Below, in pieces: positions 15,556 to 25,176 of a DNA stretch of 58,711 nucleotides. The stretch comes from Gillisia hiemivivida (GTDB lineage Bacteria; Bacteroidota; Bacteroidia; Flavobacteriales; Flavobacteriaceae). The stretch's first letter is position 1. Each line of letters opens with the position of its first letter. Both the position numbers and the translations under genes were made by a program. The notes under the pieces were generated by a model. The model was not told the origin of the DNA. It did no database searches and saw only the letters and a list, made by a program, of their open reading frames with translations. The stretch covers positions 1 through 58,711 of the forward strand of contig NZ_VORY01000021.1 in NCBI RefSeq assembly GCF_007997295.1, written 5' to 3'.

Positions 15556-18012
15556 TTAGTCAACCATAACTTTCTCTTTCTTGCTAATTTCAGTTTTCAC
15601 TCTATTCTTCACATATTTCTCCAACCATTGGTCTTGTTCCCAAAGTACGTGTAATACAGATTCCTTTGCGCTATAACCATGACTTTCTTTAGGAAGGATC
15701 ACCAATCTTGCAGTAGCACCAAGTCCTTTTAAAGCATTAAAATAACGCTCACTTTGCATTGGGTAAGTTCCAGAATTATTATCTGCTTCTCCATGAATTA
15801 ATAATAAAGGAGTCTTCATTTTATCGGCATGCATAAATGGAGACATTGCATTGTATACCTCTGGTGCTTCCCAGTAGCTACGTTCTTCACTTTGAAATCC
15901 AAATGGAGTTAACGTTCTATTGTAGGCACCACTTCTCGCAATTCCAGCAGCAAAAAGATTAGAGTGAGATAATAAGTTGGCTGTCATAAAGGCTCCGTAA
16001 CTATGGCCACCAACGGCTACTCTATTGCTATCTATATAGCCCATTTCATCTACAGCATCTATAGCCGCTTTTCCGTTAGCAACCAGCTGTTTTCTAAAAC
16101 TATCATTAGGCTGCTCATCTCCCTCTCCAATAATAGGAAATGAAGCATCATCTAATACCACATATCCGCGATTCACCCAGTAAATTGGAGATCCGTAATA
16201 GGGATATGTGAAATCATTTGCATTGGAGGTGTTTTGTGAAGCAGAATTTTTATCCTTGAATTCTCTTGGATATGCCCACAGGATCATAGGTAATTTCTCT
16301 TTAGAATCTTTATCGTAATCTGCAGGAAGGTATAAAGTTCCGTTTAATTCCAATCCGTCATCTCGTTTATAAGTGATCACTTCTTTATGAACATCTTGAA
16401 GTGCTTTAAAAGGATTTTCAAAACTCGTAATTTGAGTTAACGCATCTTTTTTATTGATGTCTCTTAGATAATAATTCGGATATTCTGTCGAAGATTCTAT
16501 TCTCACCAAAAGTTCACCTTTAGTAATATCTATAGCTTCTACTAAGGTTTCTTTTTTCTTGTTATAGTTAGATCTATATAAATTGGTGGTTTGTCCACTT
16601 TCTAGATCTATTTTGTCCACAAAAGGGAACTGTCCTTTTTCTGTAAATCCGCTTCCAAGTAAATATGCATTGTTATCTTTTAATGCTAGAATACTTGTTC
16701 CATACTGATTTTTCTTAGTGACAAAATTCCCTGGATCGCTGTATTGATCTTGATAATTCCTATTGAATAATACTTTTGGAGCTTTTTTATTATTGGAAGG
16801 ATCAAAAACATAGGTTCTGGTATTTCTGTTATTCCACCAGTAATCGTATGCGATAGCAGTATTGTTATTTCCCCATGAAATACCAGAGAACCTATCCTTT
16901 GTTTTTAAGATAGATCTTCCTTCACCTGAAAATGGGGCGTCTAAGAGAAAAACTTCATCTCTAAATTCCACCTCTACTTCTGGATCTCCACCATCTAATA
17001 CTTTTGCGTAAACTAAGCTGGCTGGAGCATCACTTCTCCAATTTAAATCTCTTCTGCCTTCTCTTTCTGCCATAAATCCAATTGGCAACACTTCAGAAAG
17101 AGGAACATCATTCACTTTGCTTATTTCCTTTCCAGTTTTATCATAGATCACAGTTTCAAAAGGAAACCTGTAATAAGGCACTATATAGGAAAATGGTTTT
17201 TTAATAGTTGAAACCATTACATAATTTCCATCTGGAGAAAAGGAGATCTCATTATACATTTTAGAATCCATCCACGGTGTAGCGCTCCCGTTAAGATCTA
17301 CTTTTACAAGACTTGCTTTTGCTAATTGCTCAAAATTGAATATGTCATTAGGAGTTTGAAGTAAATCTTGATACGTTCTGTTCTGAGCTTTTTGACCATC
17401 ACTGGTAGATATTGTAGGTCCTGAAGGCACAGCAGTAGTCGTATTTATTAACTCTTTTCTATTTTCTGGAAGCATTTTTACTAGAATTGCAGAACCATCT
17501 TTAAACCAATTAATCACGTCTCTCATGTTTGCATTCAGCGTGGCATCGGTTAATTTTTTAGCTGAAGCAGCTGCAATATCCAATACCCACAATTCTACAC
17601 CAGTATCTGTAGTATGGGTCATGGCGATTTTAGATTCGTCTGGAGACCAAGAGAAATTTGCCAAACGTGGATTTTCAGGTAAGCCGGAAATAGATTTTGG
17701 AGTTTCAGATTTTAAAGATTTTACTTCAACTTTATTATAATAGGTTGTTCTACTATTTATATTGGTTTTAGGGTTTATTCTTAGTCCGCCTAATCTTAGT
17801 TCCTGTTCGCTTAATTCAGCTATAGATTTATATTGATCTCTATACAAGAACACCATCATTTCTCCTTTACTATCTACTAGAGTAGCTGGAGCCAATGGAA
17901 CATCAACAAGATCCATGATTTCTTGTGGTGGTTTCTGATAAGTTAAATTTTCTTGAGCTTGTAGAGTTGCGAATAAAAAACTCGCTAAAAAACATAATAG
18001 AATTTTTTTCAT
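15556..18012 (-). CDS. Secreted S9-family prolyl-oligopeptidase-like peptidase
   Basis: 818 residues with a signal peptide (hydrophobic residues 4-17, ending near LQAQ). An N-terminal beta-propeller occupies about residues 40-560 and contains W-S-P-D-E-S and F-S-P-D-G-N-Y-V repeats typical of S9 propellers. The C-terminal alpha/beta hydrolase has the catalytic triad S671 (GGHSYGAF), D744 (HGEADN) and H778 (KESHGY). The overall layout is closest to the S9D group that includes plant glutamyl endopeptidase. It probably trims peptides in the periplasm for amino-acid uptake. It is monocistronic and divergent from the FabH-like gene. Confidence 0.92.
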   Translation of the reverse strand: MKKILLCFLASFLFATLQAQENLTYQKPPQEIMDLVDVPLAPATLVDSKGEMMVFLYRDQYKSIAELSEQELRLGGLRINPKTNINSRTTYYNKVEVKSLKSETPKSISGLPENPRLANFSWSPDESKIAMTHTTDTGVELWVLDIAAASAKKLTDATLNANMRDVINWFKDGSAILVKMLPENRKELINTTTAVPSGPTISTSDGQKAQNRTYQDLLQTPNDIFNFEQLAKASLVKVDLNGSATPWMDSKMYNEISFSPDGNYVMVSTIKKPFSYIVPYYRFPFETVIYDKTGKEISKVNDVPLSEVLPIGFMAEREGRRDLNWRSDAPASLVYAKVLDGGDPEVEVEFRDEVFLLDAPFSGEGRSILKTKDRFSGISWGNNNTAIAYDYWWNNRNTRTYVFDPSNNKKAPKVLFNRNYQDQYSDPGNFVTKKNQYGTSILALKDNNAYLLGSGFTEKGQFPFVDKIDLESGQTTNLYRSNYNKKKETLVEAIDITKGELLVRIESSTEYPNYYLRDINKKDALTQITSFENPFKALQDVHKEVITYKRDDGLELNGTLYLPADYDKDSKEKLPMILWAYPREFKDKNSASQNTSNANDFTYPYYGSPIYWVNRGYVVLDDASFPIIGEGDEQPNDSFRKQLVANGKAAIDAVDEMGYIDSNRVAVGGHSYGAFMTANLLSHSNLFAAGIARSGAYNRTLTPFGFQSEERSYWEAPEVYNAMSPFMHADKMKTPLLLIHGEADNNSGTYPMQSERYFNALKGLGATARLVILPKESHGYSAKESVLHVLWEQDQWLEKYVKNRVKTEISKKEKVMVD

Positions 18013-18152
18013 AAGTTAATTTTTAAGTATTTCAGTAACGCCCTTGAATAATAGAGTTTCAAAAAATTAATGTTTCTTATATTGCGGAGGCGAAAAATTA
18101 TTAATTGCTTAAATTTAAGAAGAATAAATATTAATACCATAATTATAAACGT

Positions 18153-19163
18153 ATGTATCAATCAAAAATAGCCGGATTGGGAAGTTATGTTCCTGAAAAT
18201 GTGGTAACAAATGACGATCTCTCCAAATTGATGGATACCAACGATGCTTGGATCCAAGAGAGAACAGGGATCAAGGAGCGTAGACATATTAAGAAAGGAG
18301 ATGGGAATACTACCGCAGTTATGGGAGTAAAGGCAGCTAAAATTGCTTTAGAACGTTCAAAGATCTCCAAAGACGACATTGATCTTATCGTATTTGCAAC
18401 TTTAAGCCCAGACTTATATTTCCCGGGATGTGGAGTGCAAGTGCAAGAAATGTTAGATATAGATACCTGTCCTGCTTTAGATGTGAGAAACCAATGTAGC
18501 GGATTTATATATGCATTATCTGTAGCAGATCAATTCATAAAGACCGGGATGTACAAAAATGTGCTGGTAATTGGAAGTGAAAATCATAGTGGTGGATTGG
18601 ATTTTACAGATCGAGGGAGGTCTGTTTCCGTTATTTTTGGCGATGGTGCAGGAGCAGCCGTACTTACCAGAAGCAATCATATTGGACAAGGAATCCTATC
18701 TACACATTTACATTCTGAAGGAAAACATGCCATGGAGCTTTCACTTAAAGGACCAAGCACGCTACATTGGGTGCCAGAGATAATTGCTGAAAATCCTCAG
18801 GGAGACGATATACCTTATTACCCTTATATGAATGGTCAATTTGTATTTAAAAATGCGATTGAACGTTTTTCTGAAGTGATCCATGAAGGGCTTACAGCAA
18901 ATGGTTTGGAAGTAAAAGATATCAATATGCTTATTCCGCATCAGGCAAATTTGAGAATTTCTCAGTTTATTCAGAAGAAATTAGATCTTAGTGACGATCA
19001 GGTGTTTAATAATATTCAGAAATACGGAAATACTACCGCTGCATCTATTCCTATTGCACTTACAGAAGCTTGGGAGCAAGGAAAGATTAAAGAAGGAGAC
19101 CTGGTTGTTTTAGCTGCTTTCGGAAGTGGATTTACTTGGGGAAGTGCTATTATAGAGTGGTAA
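18153..19163 (+). CDS. 3-oxoacyl-ACP synthase III-like ketosynthase
   Basis: 336 residues, the usual KASIII size. The thiolase-fold triad is complete: C115 in RNQCSGFIYAL, H263 in IPHQANLRIS and N293 in YGNTTAASIP. The G-x-G-x-x-x-P-E-N-V-V-T N-terminus and the C-terminal A-F-G-S-G-F-T-W-G loop are canonical. FabH condenses acyl-CoA with malonyl-ACP to start fatty acid chains. Bacteroidota carry several paralogues, and this one is not beside plsX/rpmF, so it may be a secondary ketosynthase rather than the housekeeping FabH. It is divergent from the S9 peptidase gene and followed by an intergenic repeat region. Confidence 0.85.
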   Translation: MYQSKIAGLGSYVPENVVTNDDLSKLMDTNDAWIQERTGIKERRHIKKGDGNTTAVMGVKAAKIALERSKISKDDIDLIVFATLSPDLYFPGCGVQVQEMLDIDTCPALDVRNQCSGFIYALSVADQFIKTGMYKNVLVIGSENHSGGLDFTDRGRSVSVIFGDGAGAAVLTRSNHIGQGILSTHLHSEGKHAMELSLKGPSTLHWVPEIIAENPQGDDIPYYPYMNGQFVFKNAIERFSEVIHEGLTANGLEVKDINMLIPHQANLRISQFIQKKLDLSDDQVFNNIQKYGNTTAASIPIALTEAWEQGKIKEGDLVVLAAFGSGFTWGSAIIEW

Positions 19164-19404
19164 TTTAGTAGATTTGAGATAATAGATTTGAGAGGTTAGA
19201 TTATAGAGAAGAGAAAAAAGGAATCAAGAGTCAAGAAACAAGACTTGGACTTGGAACCTATACAAAAACATTCGTGTATTCGTGGCTTTTTTTTGAGATT
19301 AGAAAAAGAGTCAGGAGATGAGAACCAGACTTGTAAACGGTACAAAAAAACACTGGTGTTTTCGTGGCTAAAAAATAGAAAACCAACAATCAGCTAAAAA
19401 TTAA
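19164..19404. other. Gene-free stretch with two similar 26-28 bp motifs
   Basis: No credible ORF. ACAAAAACATTCGTGTATTCG at 19262, continuing to GTGGCT at 19287, is echoed at 19342-19369 as ACAAAAAAACACTGGTGTT followed by TTCGTGGCT. The starts are 80 bases apart. Purine-rich text around them also repeats loosely (GAGTCAAGA, GAGTCAGGAGATGAGAACC). This looks like repeat-derived spacer rather than a gene. Confidence 0.5.
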
Positions 19405-19440
19405 AAAAACCCGCATCTCCAACGAGATTGCGGGTTTTTG
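19405..19440. terminator. Bidirectional terminator after the FabH-like gene
   Basis: AAAAACCCGCATCTC pairs with GAGATTGCGGGTTTTT with one bulged T around a short CAAC loop. A and T runs lie on both flanks. It separates the ketosynthase from the degenerate receptor region. Confidence 0.85.
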
Positions 19441-19460
19441 GCTAACCACATCAACAAAAA

Positions 19461-19568
19461 TTAAAATCAAGAACCTCAGGGCAAGCCCACCCGAATGAAA
19501 TTCATTTCGGGCAGGCCTCGGGGAAACTACAAGGCCGCCAGGCGGGTTAAGCCCTCAAGGAAGGATTA
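19461..19568. repeat. Dispersed repeat family A, copy 4 (inverted)
   Basis: Read on the minus strand it gives TTTAATCCTTCCTTGAGGGC, CCCCGAGGCCTGCCCGAA, GGGCTTGCCCTGAGGTTCTTG, the same block order as the other copies but in opposite orientation. It holds a long GC-rich hairpin (GCCCACCCGAATGAA with TTCATTTCGGGCAGGC). Its end touches the natural stop codon of the receptor pseudogene. Confidence 0.75.
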
Positions 19569-21790
19569 AAATAAACCGCCACCCTGGGTTTCATTGTCAT
19601 CACGGCTCTTGCGTTTTAAAGCATCATTTTTTCCGCCACCAAAATTATAGGAGAATCCTAAATACACAGTTTGACTGTCTGGTTTAAAGGCTCCTTTCTG
19701 GCGGTATGGTAGATCCGATTTAAACCGAAATTCCTATGTGTCAAAAATGTCATTAAAATTTAAGCTTATAGTTGCCTTGTCATTAAGGAAATTATAACGG
19801 GCGCCTGCATTTATGAAATACATCTCCTGGGCTTCAATTTGTAAATGCTGGGCCCTGCTGCGGTACATTCCAAATAATTGCAGGCTTAGGGCTTTTGTTA
19901 CATTAAAAGTCTGGTTAAGCCTTAAATTATAGGCGGTGTTTTCAACTTCTACATACTGGGAACCAACAATCCCTCTTATATTACGAGTATATAGCTCAAA
20001 ACTTGGGTTAAGGCTCCACCATTTAAAAGGCTTGTATGAACCGGATATTTCTGCCCCAAAAGCCGAGTTGTCTTCTCCATTGGCAAAGGTGAGTATGAGC
20101 TTGTTGGGATCTTCGGGATCCAGCAAGAGGGTTTGGTTGATCTCATTATTGATCACCCTGTAAAATAAACCGGTATTTAAATTCCCCTTTGAAAAATTTT
20201 GAGTGTAATTGAGTTCAAGGGAATTGGTAAACTGCGGATCCAATTCAGGGTTTCCTATTACGGTAATTCTTGGAGAGCTAAAATCTCTCACAGGATTCAC
20301 CTGCCCTAAATGGCCTGTCAACCCGTCTTCCAAAACTAAGCTGAAGCGTTCTCATATCGCTTATTTTATAGGAAGTAAATGCCGTTGGATAGACAGTCAA
20401 ATAATCATCTTCAAATATTTTTTGATCGTTATTGGTGGCTTCTACATCATATTGTTCAAGACGTGCCCCCATTTGATAGGACCACTTTTCAAAGTTCTGT
20501 CCAAAAGTGGCATAAAGGGAATAGATACTGTTTTTATATTGAAAATCGGCACCGGGAATATTCTCGTTTGTAGATATGTAAACGCTTTCACTATTTCTCA
20601 ACCTGGCTTCGGCTCCCAATTCCAGTTTTGAGGTATCGCTCAGCGGATTTATATAATCAAGGTTCAATGTGGTATTGTTAATGTCATTTTTGCTATTATC
20701 GGTATAGCTGGCAAAGTTTCCGTCACCGCCACTAATATCAAACCTGCCTTTGTCACTGCCATCAACTATATTATGGTCGGCTTCAAGCTCAAGACTATGG
20801 CCTTCTTTTTCAAAACTGCGCTTGTAAACCGCATTATAGGTATAGGAATATCTCTGGTTGTCAAAAAGAAAATTCTGAAAAATATCCGGCTCATCATTGT
20901 TGAGGAAGAGTACATCTGAATCTCCGGAAGTATCCCCATTAAACCTGTTTTGATTAGTGAAAAAGGAAAAAGTGTTTTTGTCATTCAAATAAAAATCTAC
21001 ACCGGCCTTATATAGCATACTCTCATTATCGCTAAGGATGAAAAGCACTTGTTGAGAATTGTTGGTCAGATCTTCAATAATTGCGGTTTGGGGGCTTTTT
21101 CCAAAATTGCCTCCAAGATTCCCGAAAAAGTTGAATTTCCCGCTTCGGTAATTGAGGTTGAGCGACCCGTTTTACCTCGTGTTTTCTCCTACGGTCACCC
21201 CTGTATTAAGATTGCCATTGAACCCAAGGTTGGTGTTTTATGAAGGACAATATTAATGATCCCGCTCATTCCCTCGGGATTATATTTTACTGAAGGGTTG
21301 GTGATCAATTCAATGCTTTTAATAGAAGAGCTTGGAATTTGCTTAAGCAAACGAGCTGCGGGAATATTGGTGGGTTTCCCGTCTACGAGAATACGTACAT
21401 TATCATTGCCGAGCACGGCAATATTTCCGTCCTGGTCTACGGTTAAAGTGGGAAGATTTCCCATGATATCAGCAGCAGAAGCACCCGCCGTGGTAAGGTC
21501 TTTTCCTACATTAATCACTTTCCGGTCAATTCGCTGTTCTATGGTAGATCTTTCAGCAACAATATTAACATCGTCCAGCATGGAAATATCAGTTTCCAGG
21601 AAGATGGTCCCAATAGTTAGAGTGTTGTTATTTCTTGAGATCTCAATTTCCCTGGAAAAGGTTTTGTATCCAATAAACTGAGCCTGAAAATTGTATTTTC
21701 CTGCCGGAATATCGGTTATATTAAAACTACCATCCTCCCGGGGAATACTACCGGAGACCAGGTTTCCTTGAAGGTCATTAATTTTATAAT
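19566..21790 (-). pseudogene. TonB-dependent outer-membrane receptor, degenerate
   Basis: The minus strand encodes a receptor of the type with an N-terminal carboxypeptidase-regulatory-like domain, a plug and an OMP beta-barrel, but it is broken at five points. The 5' end is missing: recognisable sequence starts at DLQGNLVSGS near 21790. A one-base loss near 21237 (after INIVLHK) shifts the frame. A TAA lies at 21172-21174 (R-stop-N-G-S). A second shift near 20327 follows RRVDRP. A TAG at 19734-19736 follows FNDIFDT, after which the barrel end EFRFKSD to GGGLF continues in the same frame to TAA at 19566. The plug motif ELITNPSVKYNPEGMSGIINIV and barrel motif SSPRITVIGNPELDPQF are well preserved, so decay looks recent. 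Its substrate is unknown. Confidence 0.9.
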
Positions 21791-22166
21791 TGTTACAGTA
21801 TTTTGAAAAAAATAATATGAGGCTGTCCAAAAAGGCCGTCTTTTTTTTCGTTTTAAATAGTGTTCTATTTTTACGCGAAGAATTAATATTGCGCGGGTGG
21901 GCATAGTTAAGGACCTTTAACAACATCCTTGCCTGGTAACTGGAATTGCCAACGTCTTAGTAATTTCTCTTTAGGGCTGAGATGTTGATTTGAGAAATGA
22001 TTGTATTTACGAGCTGCAGTGGTTGTACCTTGTGCATTTCCAGAAATTACTCACAACTTAAGTTTTACTGATTTTCCACATCCTATGGAACAAACTAGTT
22101 GCAATGGATTAATAGGTAATACCGGAAGTAGTAGAAATGTGTTTATGAGTTTTGGAGGAAAAAATT
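21791..22166. other. Debris between receptor pseudogene and Mrp operon
   Basis: No intact gene. GAGGCTGTCCAAAAAGGCC near 21815, followed by a T run, resembles the end of an IS1182/IS5-like insertion sequence and lies where the receptor loses its N-terminus. On the plus strand a short frame ending at 22186 reads P-C-A-F-P-E-I-T-H, then T-D-F-P-H-P-M-E-Q, N-V-F-M-S-F-G-G. It looks like the 3' remnant of a protein gene I do not recognise. Confidence 0.4.
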
Positions 22167-22547
22167 TTATTCTTCTTTTTTATTAGGCTGAGAATCCTTG
22201 TTGTTTTCTTTTTTAAGTTTATTTTTTTTGTACTCCTCATACTCATTGATTTCGGTTTTTTTCCAAAGTGGCACACCTCCATCGTATGCCGCTCTTCCAA
22301 TAATATGTGCAGCTATGGGTGAGGTAATCAATAAAAATAAAACTACACCAAATGCTTTTATGGCGACACTAATTTCGTTGAAGTTTAAAGCGACACCTAT
22401 CATGATACACGCCACACCCATTGTAGCTGCCTTTGTTATGGCAGAGATCCTAATGTAGAAATCGGGGAGTCTCAAAAGGCCTACAGAACCAATTACCACA
22501 AACAATACCCCAACTATAATGATGATAGCACTAATAATTTCAGTCAT
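22167..22547 (-). CDS. mrpG: Mrp antiporter subunit G
   Basis: 126 residues with three transmembrane helices at about 4-22, 38-55 and 62-82, then a charged lysine/glutamate-rich cytoplasmic tail. The motif FYIRISAITKAATMGVACIMIGVALNF and the conserved A-H-I-I-G-R-A-A-Y are typical of MnhG/MrpG. It is a small essential subunit of the hetero-oligomeric Na+/H+ antiporter complex in the inner membrane. Its start overlaps the mrpF stop by four bases, so the genes are translationally coupled. It is the last gene of the operon. No clear terminator follows before the receptor pseudogene. Confidence 0.92.
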   Translation of the reverse strand: MTEIISAIIIIVGVLFVVIGSVGLLRLPDFYIRISAITKAATMGVACIMIGVALNFNEISVAIKAFGVVLFLLITSPIAAHIIGRAAYDGGVPLWKKTEINEYEEYKKNKLKKENNKDSQPNKKEE

Positions 22548-22813
22548 AATTTTTTCTTTTTCATATAATAAGCAAAAGCTATGGCGCCAAGAAACATTAC
22601 CAGAGACAGTATAATGGCTGCATCCATATAGGATTCAACACCGGTTGTTATAGAATAAATGGCTATCATTCCAATGGTAATGGTTCCAATTAAGTCAAAA
22701 GATATGACCCTGTCTGGCAAAGTGGGGCCCAGAACAATTCGTATAAAAACCAAAATAATTGAAAAACTCAACAGTATTAAGGCAATCATTAAAACAATAT
22801 CATACCAGCTCAT
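22544..22813 (-). CDS. mrpF: Mrp antiporter subunit F
   Basis: 89 residues and three transmembrane helices (about 5-25, 36-54, 62-82). The cytoplasmic loop R-I-V-L-G-P-T-L-P-D-R-V-I-S-F-D, with its conserved P-x-x-x-D-R, is the hallmark of MrpF/MnhF. Its length matches other MrpF proteins (about 90-95 residues). It overlaps both neighbours by four bases, which suggests fixed stoichiometry through coupled translation. It takes part in the antiporter complex together with E and G. Confidence 0.93.
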   Translation of the reverse strand: MSWYDIVLMIALILLSFSIILVFIRIVLGPTLPDRVISFDLIGTITIGMIAIYSITTGVESYMDAAIILSLVMFLGAIAFAYYMKKKKL

Positions 22814-23301
22814 CGCGTAATTTTTAGTAATTTTTTTTCAAACCCTTCTTTTAAATCTCTTTTTATCGCTTCCGGATCCATTTTTTTAAATGTAATGGCA
22901 TGGACAAACAAGAGGGATTTATCATCAGATAAATTTAAGCTTAAGGTGCCCGGAGTTAAGGATATCATACAAGCAAGCACTGTAATTTCAAAATCAGTCT
23001 TAGCATCCAGTGGCAAAGCTACAATGCAAGGCCTCATGTAAGTTATAGGTGTTACCACATCATAGGCAACTCTAAAATTGGCAACAATGAGTTCTTTCGT
23101 AAAAAAAACTATTAGGCCCATAAGCCCTGGAAGCTTTCTGAAATAGTCTTTTGAAAAAAAATAACTGAGAGGCCAGGTCAATGAAAAAATAACGATTCCT
23201 GCCAAAATATATCTATTTGCACTGCCTTCATAAGGCGCTACATTAAAAAAAAGCACGGCCAGGATTATAGATAAAATGATATGTGGGATGAGTAATTTCA
23301 T
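22810..23301 (-). CDS. mrpE: Mrp antiporter subunit E
   Basis: 163 residues. The N-terminal half holds hydrophobic helices at about 4-20, 28-47 and 58-78. The soluble C-terminal half has the MrpE signature: A-N-F-R-V-A-Y-D-V-V-T-P, then the I-T-V-L-A-C-M-I-S-L-T-P-G-T-L region and L-F-V-H-A-I-T. MrpE is required for full antiport activity and assembly of the complex. It lies nine bases after mrpD and overlaps mrpF by four. Confidence 0.93.
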   Translation of the reverse strand: MKLLIPHIILSIILAVLFFNVAPYEGSANRYILAGIVIFSLTWPLSYFFSKDYFRKLPGLMGLIVFFTKELIVANFRVAYDVVTPITYMRPCIVALPLDAKTDFEITVLACMISLTPGTLSLNLSDDKSLLFVHAITFKKMDPEAIKRDLKEGFEKKLLKITR

Positions 23302-23310
23302 TTTTTTTAA

Positions 23311-24819
23311 TTAACTGTCATTACCAAGAACTGCGTGTATATAAATTTCCGGATTCAATAATTGTTCTGCGGTCATCATGGCCAAATTTAAAACAGATTC
23401 ACCAAAAAGACCAATGAACAAAGTGATACCTGCCAGCATGACTACGGGAATTATCATTGGTTTTATTGAACTTAAAGGTACTGATTTGGTTTGAGATTCT
23501 TCCATGTATTCTTCAGGCACCTTTTTCCAAAATGCTTCATTCCAGATTTTTGTCATCGAGTACAGGGTTAAAAATCCTACAACCAATGCAACTATAACTA
23601 AAAAGGAATCACCGGATTCTAAACCTGCTTTAATCACAATGAGTTTTGCCCAAAATCCGGAAAGTGGAGGAAAACCTGCTAAACTAAAGGCTGAAATTAT
23701 AAAAAGTATAGCCAGAAAGGGATATTTTCCATAAACCCCACCAATTTTCTTTAAATTAAAGCTGCCACTAGATTTTTTTACAATTCCGGCAATAAGAAAA
23801 AGATTGGATTTTACGATAATGTGATGAATTATGTAAAAAATAGCACCGGTCAACGCCAGTTTTGTTCCAATGGCAAGTCCCATGATCATATATCCAATTT
23901 GGCTTATAATATGAAAAGACAATATTTTTCTGAAATCCATTTGTGCAGCAGCTCCCAATACACCAAAAAACATAGTAGCGGCTGCGGTATAGAGCAACAG
24001 GTTGTCTATAAATGCACTTTCATGATTAAAAATCATGGTGAAAAACCGTATAAAAGCATACACACCAACCTTGGTTAGGAGTCCGGCAAAAAAGGAAGAA
24101 ACAGCGATGGGCGGTGTATGGTAAGATGCAGGAAGCCAATTAAACAAAGGGAATACTGCGGCTTTTACCCCAAAGGCGATAAAGAAAAAGATAGCAGCTA
24201 AATCCAGTAAACTTGAGTTGGGGACAGATTGTAAGCGCACGGCAAGATCGGCCATATTGAGTGTGCCGGTTAATCCGTAAAGTATTCCTATACCTGCTAA
24301 GAAAAAGGTAGATGCCACAATATTGATGGTAACATATTTAATAGTTGCCTCAACCTGAGATTTTCCATTGCCTAAAACCATTAATACAAATGAGCTTATA
24401 AGCATCATTTCAAACCACACATAGAGATTGAACACGTCTCCCGTTAAAAAAGCACCACACACACTAAAAACCAGAAAGTTCATCAAAGGGTAAAAGCCAA
24501 ACTGTATGCGATGTTCATCGACTTCACTAAACGAGTAGATAGCAACGGCAATACCAATAATGGCCGCAAGCAAAACCATGATGGAACTAAGGAGGTCTGC
24601 CACCAGGGAGATGCCAAATGGAGCTTCCCAGCCGGCAGATTGCAGCACAATAACTTCGTGAATAAGTACGCTATTAAGAAGAAACCCCGCGGCTACGATC
24701 AACAAAAAAGTACCAACCAGAAATATGTATTGCTGTAGTTGCTTTCTTCCCCAGGCAAACAAGCTAAAAATCCCCGACAACAAAGGAATAAGTAAAACAA
24801 TAAGTATATGGTTTTCCAT
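23311..24819 (-). CDS. mrpD: Mrp antiporter subunit D (NuoN/NuoM-like)
   Basis: 502 residues with about fourteen transmembrane helices of the complex I antiporter-like (Proton_antipo_M) fold. The conserved glutamate lies in V-W-F-E-M-M-L-I-S-S-F, and lysines lie in G-V-K-A-A-V-F-P-L-F-N-W-L-P and L-L-T-K-V-G-V-Y-A-F. These charged residues line the proton path in homologues. Length agrees with other MrpD proteins (about 490-500). Together with MrpA it is thought to carry ion translocation. Its ATG shares one base with the mrpC stop. Confidence 0.95.
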   Translation of the reverse strand: MENHILIVLLIPLLSGIFSLFAWGRKQLQQYIFLVGTFLLIVAAGFLLNSVLIHEVIVLQSAGWEAPFGISLVADLLSSIMVLLAAIIGIAVAIYSFSEVDEHRIQFGFYPLMNFLVFSVCGAFLTGDVFNLYVWFEMMLISSFVLMVLGNGKSQVEATIKYVTINIVASTFFLAGIGILYGLTGTLNMADLAVRLQSVPNSSLLDLAAIFFFIAFGVKAAVFPLFNWLPASYHTPPIAVSSFFAGLLTKVGVYAFIRFFTMIFNHESAFIDNLLLYTAAATMFFGVLGAAAQMDFRKILSFHIISQIGYMIMGLAIGTKLALTGAIFYIIHHIIVKSNLFLIAGIVKKSSGSFNLKKIGGVYGKYPFLAILFIISAFSLAGFPPLSGFWAKLIVIKAGLESGDSFLVIVALVVGFLTLYSMTKIWNEAFWKKVPEEYMEESQTKSVPLSSIKPMIIPVVMLAGITLFIGLFGESVLNLAMMTAEQLLNPEIYIHAVLGNDS

Positions 24820-25175
24820 TAATTATCCAATCTATCCGTTGAGGTTGTTTTATCAAGGTCATCGGTCTTCAGTGTTTTGAAGCCCACTTTTATAAGTACA
24901 ATTGCAAAAGCCTGCAATCCAAAACCAATTACAATAGCCGTTAAAATCAAAGCTTGTGGAAGTGGGTCTGCAAAAGTCTCTGTTAATTGGGTGGCATCAT
25001 CAGGAATCAAAGGTGGTGCATCTCTGGTAATTCTGCTTATGGTAAACAAAAATAAATTTGAAGCATACCCCAGGATTATAAGACCAATAATCAATTTAAC
25101 AAAACTTCTGTGAAAAATTAAGTAGATGCCCCCGGCATACAAACAACCTATTAAAAATGGTAATATATCTTCCAT
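24819..25175 (-). CDS. mrpC: Mrp antiporter subunit C (NuoK-like)
   Basis: 118 residues with three transmembrane helices at about 4-20, 27-45 and 72-97. The NuoK-like pattern is seen in [14 protein letters not shown], then [16 protein letters not shown]. The [14 protein letters not shown] motif is characteristic of MrpC/MnhC. It lies one base after mrpB and shares one base with mrpD. Confidence 0.94.
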   Translation of the reverse strand: MEDILPFLIGCLYAGGIYLIFHRSFVKLIIGLIILGYASNLFLFTISRITRDAPPLIPDDATQLTETFADPLPQALILTAIVIGFGLQAFAIVLIKVGFKTLKTDDLDKTTSTDRLDN

Positions 25176-25176
25176 A

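Noticed and set aside
22001-22186. Plus-strand frame of 61 residues after the receptor pseudogene
   Set aside because: It lacks a good start and promoter and overlaps mrpG by 20 bases; kept only as a possible remnant.
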